A stretch of 11,968 bases of DNA, taken from the NCBI GenBank assembly GCA_025935435.1, contig JAICVH010000029.1, forward strand, positions 1 to 11,968, written 5' to 3'. Under the pieces are notes generated by a model, which did no database searches, was not told the DNA's origin, and worked only from the letters and a program-made list of their open reading frames with translations. This DNA comes from Burkholderiales bacterium (GTDB taxonomy: Bacteria; Pseudomonadota; Gammaproteobacteria; Burkholderiales; Casimicrobiaceae). This document shows, in pieces, positions 1 to 7,135 of this stretch. Position numbers and translations under genes: made by a program. Within the stretch, counting starts at the first letter, position 1, and each line of letters begins with the position of its first letter.

Positions 1-189
1 CTCGACGTCTTGACTCCGGCGCTGCTGCAATTCGGCAGCGACTGCTTCCTGCCTTGCCCCGGCGCCGACATCGCCGCGCGCATCGACACCGTGCGCCGTT
101 TGTTCGACGCGCTCGATGTGGACGCTGCCGCGCGCGAGCGCATTTTCGCCGGCACGGCGTCGGCATGGCTGCGGTTGGGGCACCGATGA
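1..189 (+). CDS. Amidohydrolase-like protein, C-terminal end (partial)
   Basis: The reading frame is open from the first base to a TGA at 187-189, giving the last 62 residues of a protein whose start lies outside the window. The segment contains an FGSD motif (residues 12-15 of the fragment), a helical stretch, and an RIFAGTASAWLRLG ending. That pattern resembles the end of amidohydrolase-2 (PF04909-type) TIM-barrel hydrolases, where the Asp of GSD lies at the metal site and the protein ends with an 'R.IF.GNA..LL.L' helix. Substrate and pathway cannot be told. The stop overlaps the ATG of the following glycosyltransferase (ATGA), so the two are probably translationally coupled in one operon. 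The family call rests on a short fragment and is moderate. Confidence 0.55.
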   Translation, partial: LDVLTPALLQFGSDCFLPCPGADIAARIDTVRRLFDALDVDAAARERIFAGTASAWLRLGHR

Positions 190-1376
190 GCACAAACGCC
201 ATCGATCAAGCGCCAGCCGCGCGACCGCTCCACGTGCTGCAGCTTCTCGGCAACTCGATCGTGGGGGGGATGGAGACCACGGTGATCCGGCTTGCGCGCG
301 AACTGCCGCGCGACGCATTCCGCATGACGGCGCTGTGTCCCTTCGAAAGCGTCGTGACGAGCGCGCTTCGCGACGCGGGTTGCGACGTGCTGATCGGTGC
401 CGTGCGGGACGATCCGGCGTGGCCAACGCTGCAGATGGCGTCGACGTTCGTGCAGGACGAAGGCGTCGACGTCCTGCATGCGCACCTGTCGAACGCTCAT
501 GTGCTGGGTGCGCTCGTCAGCAGCCTGACCGGGCGGCCGTGCGTTGCGACGATCCACGGCCGGGCGATCCCGATGCTCGACCTCGAAGCGCATCGATTCG
601 GCGATGCGACGCACCTTTGCGTCGTCTGCCGCGTCGCCTACAGCCACGCGCGTGCGCTCGGCGTGTCCGTGGATAACCTGCATCTGATACCGAACGGCGT
701 GCCCGATCCGGCGTCGGACAGCGTGGACGTCGCGGCATTGCTCGGGCTTGCTCCGGCCACGCCTTGCATCGGATTCATCGGGCGACTGTCTGCGGAAAAA
801 GCGCCCGATGCGTTCCTGCGCGTTGCATGGCTCGTGTCGAAGACGCATCCCGAGGCGGCCTTCGTCGTCATCGGCAACGGGCCCATGCGCACGTCGCTCG
901 CAGCGAGCGCCGAAGCTTTCGGCATCGCGGGGAACGTGCATTTCCTCGGTGAACGTGACGACGTCCCCGCGCTGATGCGATCGCTTTCACTGGTGATCGT
1001 GCCATCGCATGCGGAGGGCATGCCGCTCGCGTTGATGGAAGCAATGGCGGCAGGGGTGCCGGTGATCGCGACGGCGGTCGGCGGCATTCCCGAGTTGATC
1101 GAGCACGAGCGATCGGGGCTGCTGGTTGGCCCGGGCGACGTTGCGCAGATCGCTGCCTATGTCGATGCGTTGCTCGGCGACGTCCGCCGCCGTCAAGCGC
1201 TGGGCGAATGCGCCCGCGCGCGTGCGGCGGTCTCGTGGCCGCAGCGTGCGGCGGCGCTGCGCATGGGCGCGCTGTATCGACGGCTCGCCGGTTCGGCAAC
1301 GGCGCGGAGCGTGCGGCCCAGTGCCGCAACGCGCATGCGCCTTGCGGGAAGAGCCGGCGGGCCCGTGAGCCGCTGA
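186..1376 (+). CDS. Family 4 (GT-B) glycosyltransferase
   Basis: This 396-residue protein is probably a retaining GT4 glycosyltransferase that moves a sugar from a nucleotide-sugar to a glycan or lipid acceptor at the cytoplasmic side of the membrane. The N-terminal Rossmann domain has the Gly-rich loop G27-G28-M29-E30 and an HAHLSN segment near residue 100. The C-terminal domain opens with IGFIGRLSAEK, continues with VVIGNGP and NVHFLGERDD, and has the EGMPLALME motif with Glu277 and Glu285, the E-x7-E signature that contacts the donor nucleotide-sugar in this family. The ATG at 186 overlaps the upstream stop and puts residue 1 about 15 residues before the first beta strand. The frame is open further upstream (from 54), but that extension is Arg-rich and lies inside the preceding gene. 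The last 30 residues are Arg/Ala-rich and unlike the family core. Donor and acceptor are unknown, and no polysaccharide cluster is visible. Confidence 0.88.
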   Translation: MSTNAIDQAPAARPLHVLQLLGNSIVGGMETTVIRLARELPRDAFRMTALCPFESVVTSALRDAGCDVLIGAVRDDPAWPTLQMASTFVQDEGVDVLHAHLSNAHVLGALVSSLTGRPCVATIHGRAIPMLDLEAHRFGDATHLCVVCRVAYSHARALGVSVDNLHLIPNGVPDPASDSVDVAALLGLAPATPCIGFIGRLSAEKAPDAFLRVAWLVSKTHPEAAFVVIGNGPMRTSLAASAEAFGIAGNVHFLGERDDVPALMRSLSLVIVPSHAEGMPLALMEAMAAGVPVIATAVGGIPELIEHERSGLLVGPGDVAQIAAYVDALLGDVRRRQALGECARARAAVSWPQRAAALRMGALYRRLAGSATARSVRPSAATRMRLAGRAGGPVSR

Positions 1377-1487
1377 GCGGTTCCATCGCGACGCAGGGGC
1401 GTTCGCGGCACTCGATACAATGGACGTCGCGGTGCCGGTCGCGAATACGCGCGATCGGCGATCGAACCGCGTCTTAACAGCAGCGCA

Positions 1488-1517
1488 GGATGTTGCAACC
1501 TGTCCGGTGCAACGTCC
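1488..1517 (+). promoter_or_regulatory. Stem-loop upstream of the hybrid histidine kinase gene
   Basis: The 165 bases between the glycosyltransferase stop and the kinase start hold one clear structure. The arm GGATGTTGCA at 1488-1497 pairs with TGCAACGTCC at 1508-1517, giving ten pairs with one T-G wobble around a 10-base loop. The arms also form a near-direct repeat (TGCAACctGTCCG at 1494-1506, TGCAACGTCCG at 1508-1518), and GTTGCAAC at 1492-1499 is a perfect palindrome. There is no T-run after the 3' arm, so a standard terminator is unlikely. It could be an operator or a leader hairpin ending 24 bases before the GTG. No convincing -35/-10 pair was found in the gap. The function is inferred. 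Confidence 0.35.
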
Positions 1518-1541
1518 GCAATCCAACCTAGGCCCTAAACT

Positions 1542-4115
1542 GTGCCGGCGCCTTCCGTCGAAGCGGGACTCGAGCACGACCGCACGCTGTCGCAGATCGC
1601 GCGCGGGCTGACGTGGATCGGCGGTGCGTTCCTCGTCGCGAGCGCCGCGGTCATCGTCTGGGCGGTGTTTCGAACCGTCGGCGTCGACGATCTGGTCGTG
1701 GCGCTGACGGTCGCCGGCCTTGGTCTCGGCCTGCCGGCCATCGTGGCGTTCGTCGTCGCGTGGGTGTTGAACTCGCTCGGCCACGACGCAGACACCGCCG
1801 ATACGGTGGACGAAGCGCCGGAGCAGCCGCTGTCGCGCGCGCAGCTCACCGACGTCACGCTGGCGTATGCGATCGCCGTGCTTGCATGCATCGCTGCATG
1901 GGGAGTGCGTGCGGTGCTCGATCCGCTGCTCGGTCACCAGATGACATACTCGCCGCTGTTGATGGCGGTGGCATTTGCTGCGTGGTACGGCGGGCTCGGT
2001 CCTGCCGTCGTCGCAACGCTGCTGGGCGGCGCGATCGCCTGGTACGGGTACTTGAGCCCGGGCGATCGGTTCGGTTCGATCGACATCGACGATGCCGTTC
2101 AGCTCGGGCTCTACGGCGCGGCAGCACTTTCCATCGGCGGCATCGCGTCCGCGCTGCGCGCATCGCGTGAGCGCGCGCAGGCGCTCGCGAAGGAGGTGCT
2201 CGCGCGTGAAGCAAGGCTCGAGCAGGCGCAGGGCGACCTTGCGGCCGAACGCGACCGTTCGGAGGTGACGCTCCGCGCGATCACCGAGGCGGTCATCGCC
2301 ACCGATGTCCAGGGCAACGTCACGTTCGTCAACGATTGCGCGACATCGATGACCGGATGGCCGGCGGCCGAGGCGATCGGCAGGCCGCTCACGAAGGTGT
2401 TTCGCACGCTCGATGAGAAGACGCGGCGCTGGCTCGACGCGCCGCTCGACGCCGCGACGGTGCGTGCGGAGGACACCGTGCTCGTGTCGCGCGACGGTAC
2501 CGAGCGGCTGATCGAATTCAAGACGAGCGCTATTCGCGACGAACGGAGTGCAGGCGGATTCGTGCTCGTGTTTCGCGACGTCACGGAGGCGCGCCACGCG
2601 CGCGCGGCGCTCGAAGAGAGCGAGGCGCGCTTTCGCGTCCTCGCCGATCAGATGCCGGTGCTGGTGTGGATGTGCGACGCGGAGCGCGCGCTCGTCTACG
2701 CGAACCGTTCGTGGCTGGCGTTCACCGGTCGCACGCTCGAGCAGGAGCTGGGTGACGGCTGGACCGCCAGCATTCATCCGGAAGACTTCGGTCCGCGGCA
2801 GGCGGCATTCAGCGACGCGTTCGAGCGCCGCGCGCCGTTCACGCTCGAATATCGGCTGCGCTGCCACGATGGCAGCTACCGCTGGGTGCTCGACACGGGA
2901 ACGCCTCGCTTCGACGGCGACGGCACCTTCGCTGGTTACATCGACGCCGGTGTCGACATCACCGAGCGCAAGGAAGCCGACGCAACGCTCGGCGCGTTCG
3001 AGCAGCGCAAGGGCATGTTCCTCGCGTCCCTCGCGCACGAATTGCGTAACCCGCTCGCGCCCATACGCAGCTCGATCGAACTGCTGCGCCATCTGCAGGT
3101 GAGCGACGATCCGCGCGCAGCCCGCGCACACGACATCATCGAGCGTCAAAGCGCACGCCTGGCTGAAGTGGTAGGCGATCTGCTCGACTTGTCGCGCATC
3201 GACAGTGGCAACGTCCAGCTCGCGCGCGAACGGGTCGATGTGGCGCAGGCAGTCGAGCGCGCTGTCGCACGCCACGCCGCGGTCATCAGGGATCGAGGAC
3301 AGCGGCTCGCCGTCGATATCAAGCCACGCGGACTCGCCGTCATCGCCGACGCCGATCGGCTCGCGCAGGTGATCGGCAACCTCGTCGGCAACGCCTCGAA
3401 GTTCACGCCGAAGTCCGGCGATCTCAGCGTTTCGGCCACGCGTGTCGACGATGTGGTCGAGATCACCGTCAGCGACACGGGGCAGGGGATCGACGCAAGC
3501 GTGCAGCCGCGCCTGTTCGATCTGTTCGACCGATACGCCGATCGCGTTGCGTCGCAGGGCCTTGGCACCGGCCTCGCCATCGTCGGTCGGTTGATGAAGC
3601 TGATGGGTGGCTCGGTCGCCGTGGAAAGCGCGGGTTCCGGTTACGGAAGCGCGTTCACGCTGACGCTGCCTGCGGCGGATGAAGCGAGCGAGGCGAGCCG
3701 TGCGACGTCCGCGACGGACAAGCGGCCCTATCGACTGCTCGTCGTCGACGACAACGTCGACGCGGCCGACGCGCTCGAAACACTGTTGACGATGAACGGC
3801 TTCGACGTGCAGACCGCGCACGATCCGGATACCGCGATGAAGTCGGCGATTGCCATGGACCCGGACGTCATCGTGCTCGACATCGGCTTGCCCGGAATGA
3901 CCGGTTACGAGCTCGCGCGAAAGCTCCTCGCGCATCCGGTTGTTGGGCGCGCGAAGCTGCTCGCGCTGACCGGGTACGGCCAGCCGCGTGACACCGAACA
4001 GGCGGCCAAGGCTGCCGGATTCTCCGGCTACCTCGTCAAGCCGGTGGATAGCGACCAGCTCCGCGCTCGAATCGACGCGTTGCTCGCGTCGGCCGCACCG
4101 GGCGCGAGCCACTGA
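1542..4115 (+). CDS. Membrane-bound hybrid sensor histidine kinase/response regulator
   Basis: This 857-residue kinase should autophosphorylate on His and pass phosphate to its own C-terminal receiver. Order: two hydrophobic segments (about 26-43 and 51-79); a DUF4118-like membrane region (about 105-205, with a YGGLGPAVVATLLGG stretch); a coiled coil (about 205-242); PAS 1 (about 243-355); PAS 2 with PAC-type ending DITERKEAD (about 358-478); HisKA with SLAHELRNPLAP and phospho-acceptor His499; HATPase with N-box NLVGNASKF (Asn613, Asn617), G1 box DTGQG (Asp645) and G2 box GLGTGLAIV (from 673); receiver (about 730-850) with Asp736/737, phospho-acceptor Asp780, Thr810 and Lys833. All catalytic residues are present. 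There is no DNA-binding output, so signal must leave through the receiver or a separate phosphotransfer partner not seen here. The GTG at 1542 follows an in-frame TAA (1536-1538), so it is the earliest start, though it has no clear ribosome site. Stimulus unknown. Confidence 0.9.
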   Translation: MPAPSVEAGLEHDRTLSQIARGLTWIGGAFLVASAAVIVWAVFRTVGVDDLVVALTVAGLGLGLPAIVAFVVAWVLNSLGHDADTADTVDEAPEQPLSRAQLTDVTLAYAIAVLACIAAWGVRAVLDPLLGHQMTYSPLLMAVAFAAWYGGLGPAVVATLLGGAIAWYGYLSPGDRFGSIDIDDAVQLGLYGAAALSIGGIASALRASRERAQALAKEVLAREARLEQAQGDLAAERDRSEVTLRAITEAVIATDVQGNVTFVNDCATSMTGWPAAEAIGRPLTKVFRTLDEKTRRWLDAPLDAATVRAEDTVLVSRDGTERLIEFKTSAIRDERSAGGFVLVFRDVTEARHARAALEESEARFRVLADQMPVLVWMCDAERALVYANRSWLAFTGRTLEQELGDGWTASIHPEDFGPRQAAFSDAFERRAPFTLEYRLRCHDGSYRWVLDTGTPRFDGDGTFAGYIDAGVDITERKEADATLGAFEQRKGMFLASLAHELRNPLAPIRSSIELLRHLQVSDDPRAARAHDIIERQSARLAEVVGDLLDLSRIDSGNVQLARERVDVAQAVERAVARHAAVIRDRGQRLAVDIKPRGLAVIADADRLAQVIGNLVGNASKFTPKSGDLSVSATRVDDVVEITVSDTGQGIDASVQPRLFDLFDRYADRVASQGLGTGLAIVGRLMKLMGGSVAVESAGSGYGSAFTLTLPAADEASEASRATSATDKRPYRLLVVDDNVDAADALETLLTMNGFDVQTAHDPDTAMKSAIAMDPDVIVLDIGLPGMTGYELARKLLAHPVVGRAKLLALTGYGQPRDTEQAAKAAGFSGYLVKPVDSDQLRARIDALLASAAPGASH

Positions 4116-4116
4116 T

Positions 4117-5286
4117 CTGCCGCGGCCGTCGTCCCGGGTAGACCAGGCACTGACGCTCGCGATGCTCGCGATGCTGATCGCCGGCTGCTTTTTCGTGTTG
4201 CAGCCGTTCATCACCGCGCTCGTGTGGGCGGCGATTCTCTGCACGACGACATGGCCGCTGTATTTGTTCGTCGCGACGCGCTTCCGCGGCCGCGACGGCC
4301 TCGCTTCGCTCGCGATGGTGTTCCTGCTGGCGCTGTTGATGCTGGCGCCGTTCATCGTCGTCGGCGCGACGATTGCGGACAACGCCGCGGTGATGGCTGC
4401 GTGGGGTCGCAGTCTGCTGGAAAGCGGCCCGCCCGAGCCGCCGGCATGGGTTGCCAATCTTCCGGTGATCGGCTCGACCGTCGCGGCGTACTGGACGAGC
4501 ATGGCGCACGACACCGCGCAATTGCTTGGCGTGCTGCGCGACTACGTCGAGCCGCTGCGCAAATTCGCGGTCGCGTCGGGTGCCTCGGTCGTCGGTGCCA
4601 TTTTGCAGATGACGCTGGCACTTTTCATCGCGTGGTTCATGTACCGCGACGGCCATGCGATCGTCGCGCATATTCGTACCGCGGCGCAGCGGATCGCCGG
4701 CGATCGGGGCACGCATCTCGCGTCGGTGGCGACGGCGACGGTGCGCGGCGTCGTCGTCGGTATCCTCGGAACGGCACTCGTGCAGGGCGTCGTTGCAGCC
4801 ATTGGATTCTGGATCGCGGGTATTCAGGCGGCGCCGCTGCTCGGTTTGCTGACCTTCGTGCTGTCACCGGTCCCGATCGGGCCGCCGCTGGTGTGGGTGC
4901 CGGCCGGGCTGTGGCTGATCCAGACGGGCGCCACGGGATGGGGACTGTTCGTGCTGCTCTGGGGCGCGCTCGCGGTGTCGACGATCGACAACGTGATCAA
5001 GCCGTTGCTGATCAGCCGCGGCGTCGACTTGCCGTTCGTGCTCGTGCTGCTCGGCGTACTCGGCGGTGCGATTGCGTTCGGGTTCATCGGCGTATTCCTC
5101 GGGCCGGTGTTGCTTGCTGTCGGTTATGCGTTGCTGCTCGAATGGGCGGCCTCGCGCGGAAGGATCGAGCTGTTGACGCCCGAGGTGCGGCGGCCCGAGC
5201 GCGCTGATGGATCGCGCAGCGTCATCGAGCGCGTGTCAGCCCCGGCCGACGACGAGCGCGAGCCCACCGCGCGTATACGCGACTGA
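4117..5286 (+). CDS. AI-2E family (YdiK-like) membrane transporter
   Basis: This is an integral inner-membrane protein of the AI-2E/UPF0118 superfamily, whose members have been linked to autoinducer-2 or ion export; YdiK itself has no settled substrate. Hydrophobic segments lie near residues 11-29, 31-53, 64-86, 155-178, 210-235, 240-262, 266-290 and 305-341. The signature DNVIKPLLISRG (291-302), followed by LPFVLVLLGVLGGAIAFGFI and FLGPVLLAVGYALL, is typical of the family. The N-terminal pattern QPFITALVWAA..TTWP matches YdiK. The start is uncertain. CTG at 4117, one base after the kinase stop, gives an N-terminus like that of YdiK. The first ATG (4162) would cut into membrane segment 1. GTG at 3988 would overlap the kinase by 128 bases with Arg/Ser-rich sequence. 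The last 45 residues are charged and probably cytoplasmic. It is likely co-transcribed with the kinase. Confidence 0.82.
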   Translation: MPRPSSRVDQALTLAMLAMLIAGCFFVLQPFITALVWAAILCTTTWPLYLFVATRFRGRDGLASLAMVFLLALLMLAPFIVVGATIADNAAVMAAWGRSLLESGPPEPPAWVANLPVIGSTVAAYWTSMAHDTAQLLGVLRDYVEPLRKFAVASGASVVGAILQMTLALFIAWFMYRDGHAIVAHIRTAAQRIAGDRGTHLASVATATVRGVVVGILGTALVQGVVAAIGFWIAGIQAAPLLGLLTFVLSPVPIGPPLVWVPAGLWLIQTGATGWGLFVLLWGALAVSTIDNVIKPLLISRGVDLPFVLVLLGVLGGAIAFGFIGVFLGPVLLAVGYALLLEWAASRGRIELLTPEVRRPERADGSRSVIERVSAPADDEREPTARIRD

Positions 5287-5364
5287 CGAGGCGCGCGTCC
5301 ACACGGCGCCGCGTTGCGAGCTTCGGCGCGCCTGGCGCAGCCATACGTTGGTGCGAAGAAAACG

Positions 5365-6195
5365 CTAGCGTGCGCTTGCCGCGGCAGCGCGTTCGCGGAT
5401 CAATCCCTCGCGATACGGAGCGAGCGCCTGGATGATCTGCGCGAATACCTTCGGTGTTGCCGCAATCACCTGGCCGCCGTGCAGATAGTCGCCTTCGCCG
5501 GCGAGATCGCCGATGAGGCCGCCGGCCTCGAGCACGAGAAGGCTGCCGGCGGCGACGTCCCACGCGTTCAGGCCGATCTCGAAAAAACCGTCGTAGAAAC
5601 CCGAGGCGACATACGCGAGATCGAGTGCAGCGGCGCCCGGGCGGCGCAGTCCGGCCGACTGCTGGATCATTACCCTCATCATCTGCAGATATGTGTCGAG
5701 GTAGCTGCCGTCGCGAAACGGGAAGCCGGTGCCGATCAGGCAGTCGCGCAGATGCGTGCGCCTGGACACGCGAATGCGGCGATCGTTGAGGAACGCGCCG
5801 CGACCGCGCGTTGCGGTGAAAAGATCGTTGCGCACCGGATCGTAGATGACTGCCTGCGTCACGACTTCTTTGTGCGCAAGCGCGATCGACACGCAGTACT
5901 GCGGGAACCCGTGCAGGAAATTGGTCGTGCCGTCGAGCGGATCGATGATCCAGACGTATTCGGCATCCGGATTCCGGCCGCGGCCCGTGCCTTCCTCGGC
6001 GAGGATCGCGTGGTCAGGATATGCGCCGTGCAGCGTTTCGACGATCGCGGCTTCGGCGGCATGGTCGACCTCGCTCACGAAATCCTTTGGCCCCTTCGCC
6101 GTCACGGTCAGCAAGTCGAGGTCGCGCGCGCCGCGCGTGATGACGTTGCCGGCGCGGCGTGCGGCCTTCACGGCCGTCGTGAGCATCGGATGCAT
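5365..6195 (-). CDS. suhB: Inositol-1-monophosphatase SuhB
   Basis: SuhB hydrolyses inositol monophosphates with Mg2+; in E. coli it also joins the Nus-factor antitermination complex on ribosomal RNA operons. The 276-residue protein has the metal-site Glu67, the first IMPase motif DPLDGTTNF (Asp85, Asp88) and the second motif WDVAAGSLLVLEAGG (Asp213), all spaced as in E. coli SuhB. It begins MHPML, the same five residues as the E. coli protein, which fixes the start at 6195. The gene is convergent with the AI-2E-type gene (78 bases between stops) and divergent from trmJ. The same suhB/trmJ/isc neighbourhood is conserved in E. coli. The Ala/Arg-rich last ten residues are variable in the family. 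Confidence 0.95.
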   Translation of the reverse strand: MHPMLTTAVKAARRAGNVITRGARDLDLLTVTAKGPKDFVSEVDHAAEAAIVETLHGAYPDHAILAEEGTGRGRNPDAEYVWIIDPLDGTTNFLHGFPQYCVSIALAHKEVVTQAVIYDPVRNDLFTATRGRGAFLNDRRIRVSRRTHLRDCLIGTGFPFRDGSYLDTYLQMMRVMIQQSAGLRRPGAAALDLAYVASGFYDGFFEIGLNAWDVAAGSLLVLEAGGLIGDLAGEGDYLHGGQVIAATPKVFAQIIQALAPYREGLIRERAAAASAR

Positions 6196-6204
6196 GGCCG
6201 ACCC

Positions 6205-6232
6205 ATTCTACCGTGCGGATAAGCGCAGCCAG
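6205..6232 (-). promoter_or_regulatory. Possible suhB promoter
   Basis: On the minus strand a TAGAAT box (complement of 6205-6210, five of six matches to TATAAT) ends only nine bases before the suhB ATG. At a 16-base spacer lies CTGGCT (complement of 6227-6232), a weak three-of-six match to a -35. If used, transcription would start about three bases before the ATG, giving a nearly leaderless mRNA. The -35 is poor, so the call is tentative. Confidence 0.3.
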
Positions 6233-6319
6233 CGTCGCGTTTCCGAAAACGTCTATGCTCGAACGTCGCGTGCGACTTCGTCAGTCGGGCAAGCGCCGCC
6301 TGCTTCTGCTCACACAAGG

Positions 6320-7096
6320 TTGACACTGACGTCCTTCATCGACGCATCCGTAGGCGACGGGCGCAGGCAACTCGATCGCCTGCGCGTCGTGCTCGTGCGT
6401 CCGTCGCTGCCTGCGAACGTCGGAGCTGCCGCACGCGCGATGCACACGATGGGCATCGCGCGCCTCGTGCTCGTCGATCCCGCGCGCTTTCCGCACGCCG
6501 ATGCGATTGCGTTGGCGCGCGGTGCGACGGTCGTTCTCGATGCCGCGCGCGTGGTGGCGACGCTCGCAGAAGCGTTGACCGGCACGCAGATGTCGGTCGG
6601 GTTTTCCGCGCGTCCGCGCGAATTCGCCGGCCAGGTCCATACGGTCCGCGGCGCGGCAGCGCTTGCGATCGAGCGCGCAGCAACCGCGGACGTCGCGCTC
6701 GTGTTCGGCACCGAGATGTCAGGGCTCACCAACGACGAGCTGGCACAGTGCACGAGCGTCGCGACGATCGCGGCCAATCCCGATTATCCGTCGCTGAACC
6801 TCGCCGCTGCCGTGCAGATCGCAGCGTGGGAAATGCGGGTCGCCGCGCTCGGCGACCGCGTATGGCAGGCACCGCGCTTCGCGCCCGCGACCCACGACGA
6901 TGTCGCCACCCTTCTCGCGCATGCCGAGCGCACGCTGATCGGATTGCGCTTCCTCGATCCGCACCGGCCGCGGCGCCTGCTGCCGCGGCTGCGGCGCCTG
7001 TTTGCGCGCGCGGGACTCGAGCGCGAGGAGGTCAACATCCTGCGGGGCATCCTGTCCCGCATCGATGAACTGATCGAACGGCAAGCGCGGCAATAG
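6320..7096 (+). CDS. trmJ: tRNA (cytidine/uridine-2'-O-)-methyltransferase TrmJ
   Basis: TrmJ is a SPOUT-fold enzyme that methylates the 2'-hydroxyl of nucleotide 32 in the tRNA anticodon loop, using S-adenosylmethionine. From the TTG at 6320 the product has 258 residues. Motif 1 is VRPSLPANVGAAARAM (Asn33, Arg39). Motif 2 is VFGTEMSGL (128-136, Glu132). Motif 3 is NPDYPSLNLAAAVQ (153-166), which forms part of the knot. A helical C-terminal region of about 80 residues follows, as in the family. No ATG lies at a plausible place: TTG 6320 directly abuts AAGG (6316-6319), and CTG 6326 would be better spaced from it. An in-frame ATG at 6194 would add 42 unrelated residues antisense to the suhB start. 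The gene is divergent from suhB and 39 bases upstream of cysE. Confidence 0.9.
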   Translation: MTLTSFIDASVGDGRRQLDRLRVVLVRPSLPANVGAAARAMHTMGIARLVLVDPARFPHADAIALARGATVVLDAARVVATLAEALTGTQMSVGFSARPREFAGQVHTVRGAAALAIERAATADVALVFGTEMSGLTNDELAQCTSVATIAANPDYPSLNLAAAVQIAAWEMRVAALGDRVWQAPRFAPATHDDVATLLAHAERTLIGLRFLDPHRPRRLLPRLRRLFARAGLEREEVNILRGILSRIDELIERQARQ

Positions 7097-7120
7097 TTGA
7101 CCGAATCAGTCGGGAACCGA

Positions 7121-7129
7121 TGGCATAAT
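7121..7129 (+). promoter_or_regulatory. Extended -10 element of a likely cysE promoter
   Basis: TGGCATAAT at 7121-7129 matches the extended -10 pattern TGnTATAAT at all but one defined position. It ends six bases before the cysE ATG, so the start point would fall at or next to base 7136, giving a leaderless or near-leaderless cysE mRNA. TTGACC at 7097-7102 resembles a -35, but the spacer of 21 bases is too long to count on; extended -10 promoters can work without one. AGG directly abuts the ATG and is too close to act as a ribosome site. Confidence 0.4.
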
Positions 7130-7135
7130 CACAGG

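Noticed and set aside
1416..1421. TACAAT as a possible -10 upstream of the kinase.
   Set aside because: The bases 16-18 upstream do not resemble a -35 (GCAGGG area), there is no TG extension, and it is 120 bases from the start.
1420..1611. Small 63-codon open frame starting at ATG 1420.
   Set aside because: No ribosome site, no recognisable sequence, and it overlaps the kinase start in another frame.
987..4514. Very long open frame on the minus strand (about 1175 codons) antisense to the glycosyltransferase end, the kinase and the transporter start.
   Set aside because: Its product is rich in Arg/His with no recognisable domain, and it runs opposite three well-supported genes. In high-GC DNA the reverse strand of a biased coding frame seldom has stops, so this is expected by chance.
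5289..5333. Inverted repeat AGGCGCGC/GCGCGCCT between the convergent AI-2E-type gene and suhB, as a bidirectional terminator.
   Set aside because: The loop is 29 bases and no T-run follows on either strand; 8-base GC-only repeats are common in this composition.
6320..6325. Perfect TTGACA hexamer as a -35 box.
   Set aside because: No -10-like hexamer lies 16-18 bases downstream, and it falls at the very start of the trmJ coding region.
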